Below are positions 5,080-5,850 of a stretch of DNA of 5,850 nt, in pieces; position 1 is the stretch's first letter, and each line of letters begins with the position of its first letter. The DNA is from Spirochaetaceae bacterium (GTDB taxonomy: Bacteria > Spirochaetota > Spirochaetia > SZUA-6 > RPPD01): NCBI GenBank assembly GCA_003818675.1, contig RPPD01000162.1, forward strand, positions 1-5,850, written 5' to 3'. Made by a program: the position numbers and the translations under genes. The notes below the pieces were generated by a model that made no database searches, had not been told where the DNA came from, and saw only the letters and a program-made list of their open reading frames with translations.

Positions 5080-5850
5080 TGCCCAGCGTGTATTTGGTTT
5101 TCTGACACAGGCAAAGAGTGACATAATCATTGCGGTCTTTGTGATTGTCATTGTGATGATGCTCATCATCCCGCTGCCTGAAATCCTTCTTGATGTATTC
5201 ATGGCAATAAACCTTGTTTTGGCGCTCATGGTGATACTGATTGTCCTTTTTACTCGCAGGGCCCTGGACTTCTCAATTTTTCCAACTCTGCTTCTTGTTA
5301 TAACAGTATTCGGACTTGCATTAAACGTTTCATCAACAAGGCTTATTCTCTCTCGCGGCAGCCTGTTTGATGGCAAAATCATCAGGGCATTCGGGTCCTT
5401 TGTCACGGGTTCTGCAGATAAAACAGGTTCTGCTGATCTGCAGGGTCTGGTCATTGGGCTGATAATATTCGTTGTAATCATCGCAGTGCAGTTTGTTGTT
5501 ATCACCAAGGGCGCAACGCGCGTCGCTGAAGTCGCGGCCCGCTTTACTTTGGATGCTTTACCTGGAAAACAGATGGCAATTGAAGCCGAGTTCAACTCCG
5601 GGCTCATCACCGAAGAGGAGGCAACGAGGAGAAAGAACGACCTCCAGCGCGAGGTTGATTTTTACGGAGCCATGGATGGTGCATCAAAGTTCGTTTCAGG
5701 AAACGTGAAAGTCGGAATTTTTATCACGCTGATCAACATGATAGGCGGTTTTATTATCGGAATGACCCTGCACGGTGAAACATTTGATGTCGCTGTTAAA
5801 ACCTACATCGGGCTCACAATAGGTGACGGTCTGGTAACGCAGCTGCCCTC
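5072..5850 (+). CDS. flhA: Flagellar export gate protein FlhA, N-terminal part (partial)
   Basis: FlhA forms the nonameric, ion-driven export gate of the flagellar type III system. The frame stays open to the window end, giving 259 residues of a protein usually near 700, so most of the membrane domain is present and the cytoplasmic docking domain is missing. Membrane segments are visible at about 17-34, 39-60, 71-88, 127-145 and 213-232. The FHIPEP family signature spans 62-90 (RRALDFSIFPTLLLVITVFG then LALNVSSTR). The cytoplasmic loop holds VITKGATRVAEVAARFTLD, PGKQMAIEAEFNSGLI and DFYGAMDGASKFV, all strongly conserved. Compared with the general family it has Gly for Arg in VFGLALN, SGN for RGD after ASKFV, and a short extra TGSADKTGSAD segment at 112-122. 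ATG 5072 is chosen from the GGAGG at 5061-5065; ATGs at 5051 and 5054 would add seven or six residues. Confidence 0.96.
   Translation, partial: MSDAQRVFGFLTQAKSDIIIAVFVIVIVMMLIIPLPEILLDVFMAINLVLALMVILIVLFTRRALDFSIFPTLLLVITVFGLALNVSSTRLILSRGSLFDGKIIRAFGSFVTGSADKTGSADLQGLVIGLIIFVVIIAVQFVVITKGATRVAEVAARFTLDALPGKQMAIEAEFNSGLITEEEATRRKNDLQREVDFYGAMDGASKFVSGNVKVGIFITLINMIGGFIIGMTLHGETFDVAVKTYIGLTIGDGLVTQLP

Noticed and set aside
5493..5708. Forward ORF of 71 codons within flhA
   Set aside because: It is out of frame with strongly conserved FlhA sequence and is a shadow of it.

Overview
This window is a segment of a flagellar operon from what looks like a spirochaete. All genes are on the + strand and tightly packed, in the order fliM (3' end only) - fliY - fliO - fliP - fliQ - fliR - flhB - flhA (5' part only). 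This order, the spirochaete-style FliY (a FliM-like N-terminal EIDALL motif, a CheC-like middle and a FliN/SpoA end) and the FlhB N-terminus with its LQWFAAEDEGRTEEPTE stretch all point to Spirochaetota, probably the Treponema/Spirochaeta side. This placement comes from remembered family features, not a database search. The window is entirely core motility DNA; no mobile element, RNA gene, CRISPR array or other accessory system was seen.

Layout. Bases 1-123 encode the last 40 residues of FliM, a C-ring switch protein. FliY (125-1228) follows after one base. A 157-base gap (1229-1385) is the only sizeable non-coding stretch. It holds an A/T-rich inverted repeat, then phased A-tracts and a near-consensus housekeeping promoter (TTGACA, 17 bases, TGC-GATAAT) that should start a transcript around 1356-1358. 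Downstream of it lie the membrane genes of the flagellar type III export gate: fliO (1386-1991), fliP (2025-2786), fliQ (2818-3084), fliR (about 3099-3884), flhB (3881-5038) and flhA (5072 to beyond the window end).

How they work together. FliM and FliY belong to the cytoplasmic rotor/switch ring that receives CheY-P and sets rotation direction. FliP, FliQ and FliR form the export pore at the centre of the MS ring, FliO assists FliP assembly, FlhB switches substrate class after self-cleavage at NPTH, and FlhA is the ion-driven export gate. The internal promoter would allow the export-gate block to be expressed separately from the upstream switch genes.

The most interesting features are translational. 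fliO appears to start at CTG and fliR has no usable ATG/GTG/TTG near its strong Shine-Dalgarno sequence (ATC or CTG instead). Two tiny ORFs with good ribosome sites bridge the fliP-fliQ and flhB-flhA gaps, starting on the upstream stop codon and ending on the downstream start codon. In addition, both CheC-type active sites of FliY look degraded, and FlhA differs from the general family at several normally charged positions. No wholly new system is evident; these are unusual details inside a well-known operon.
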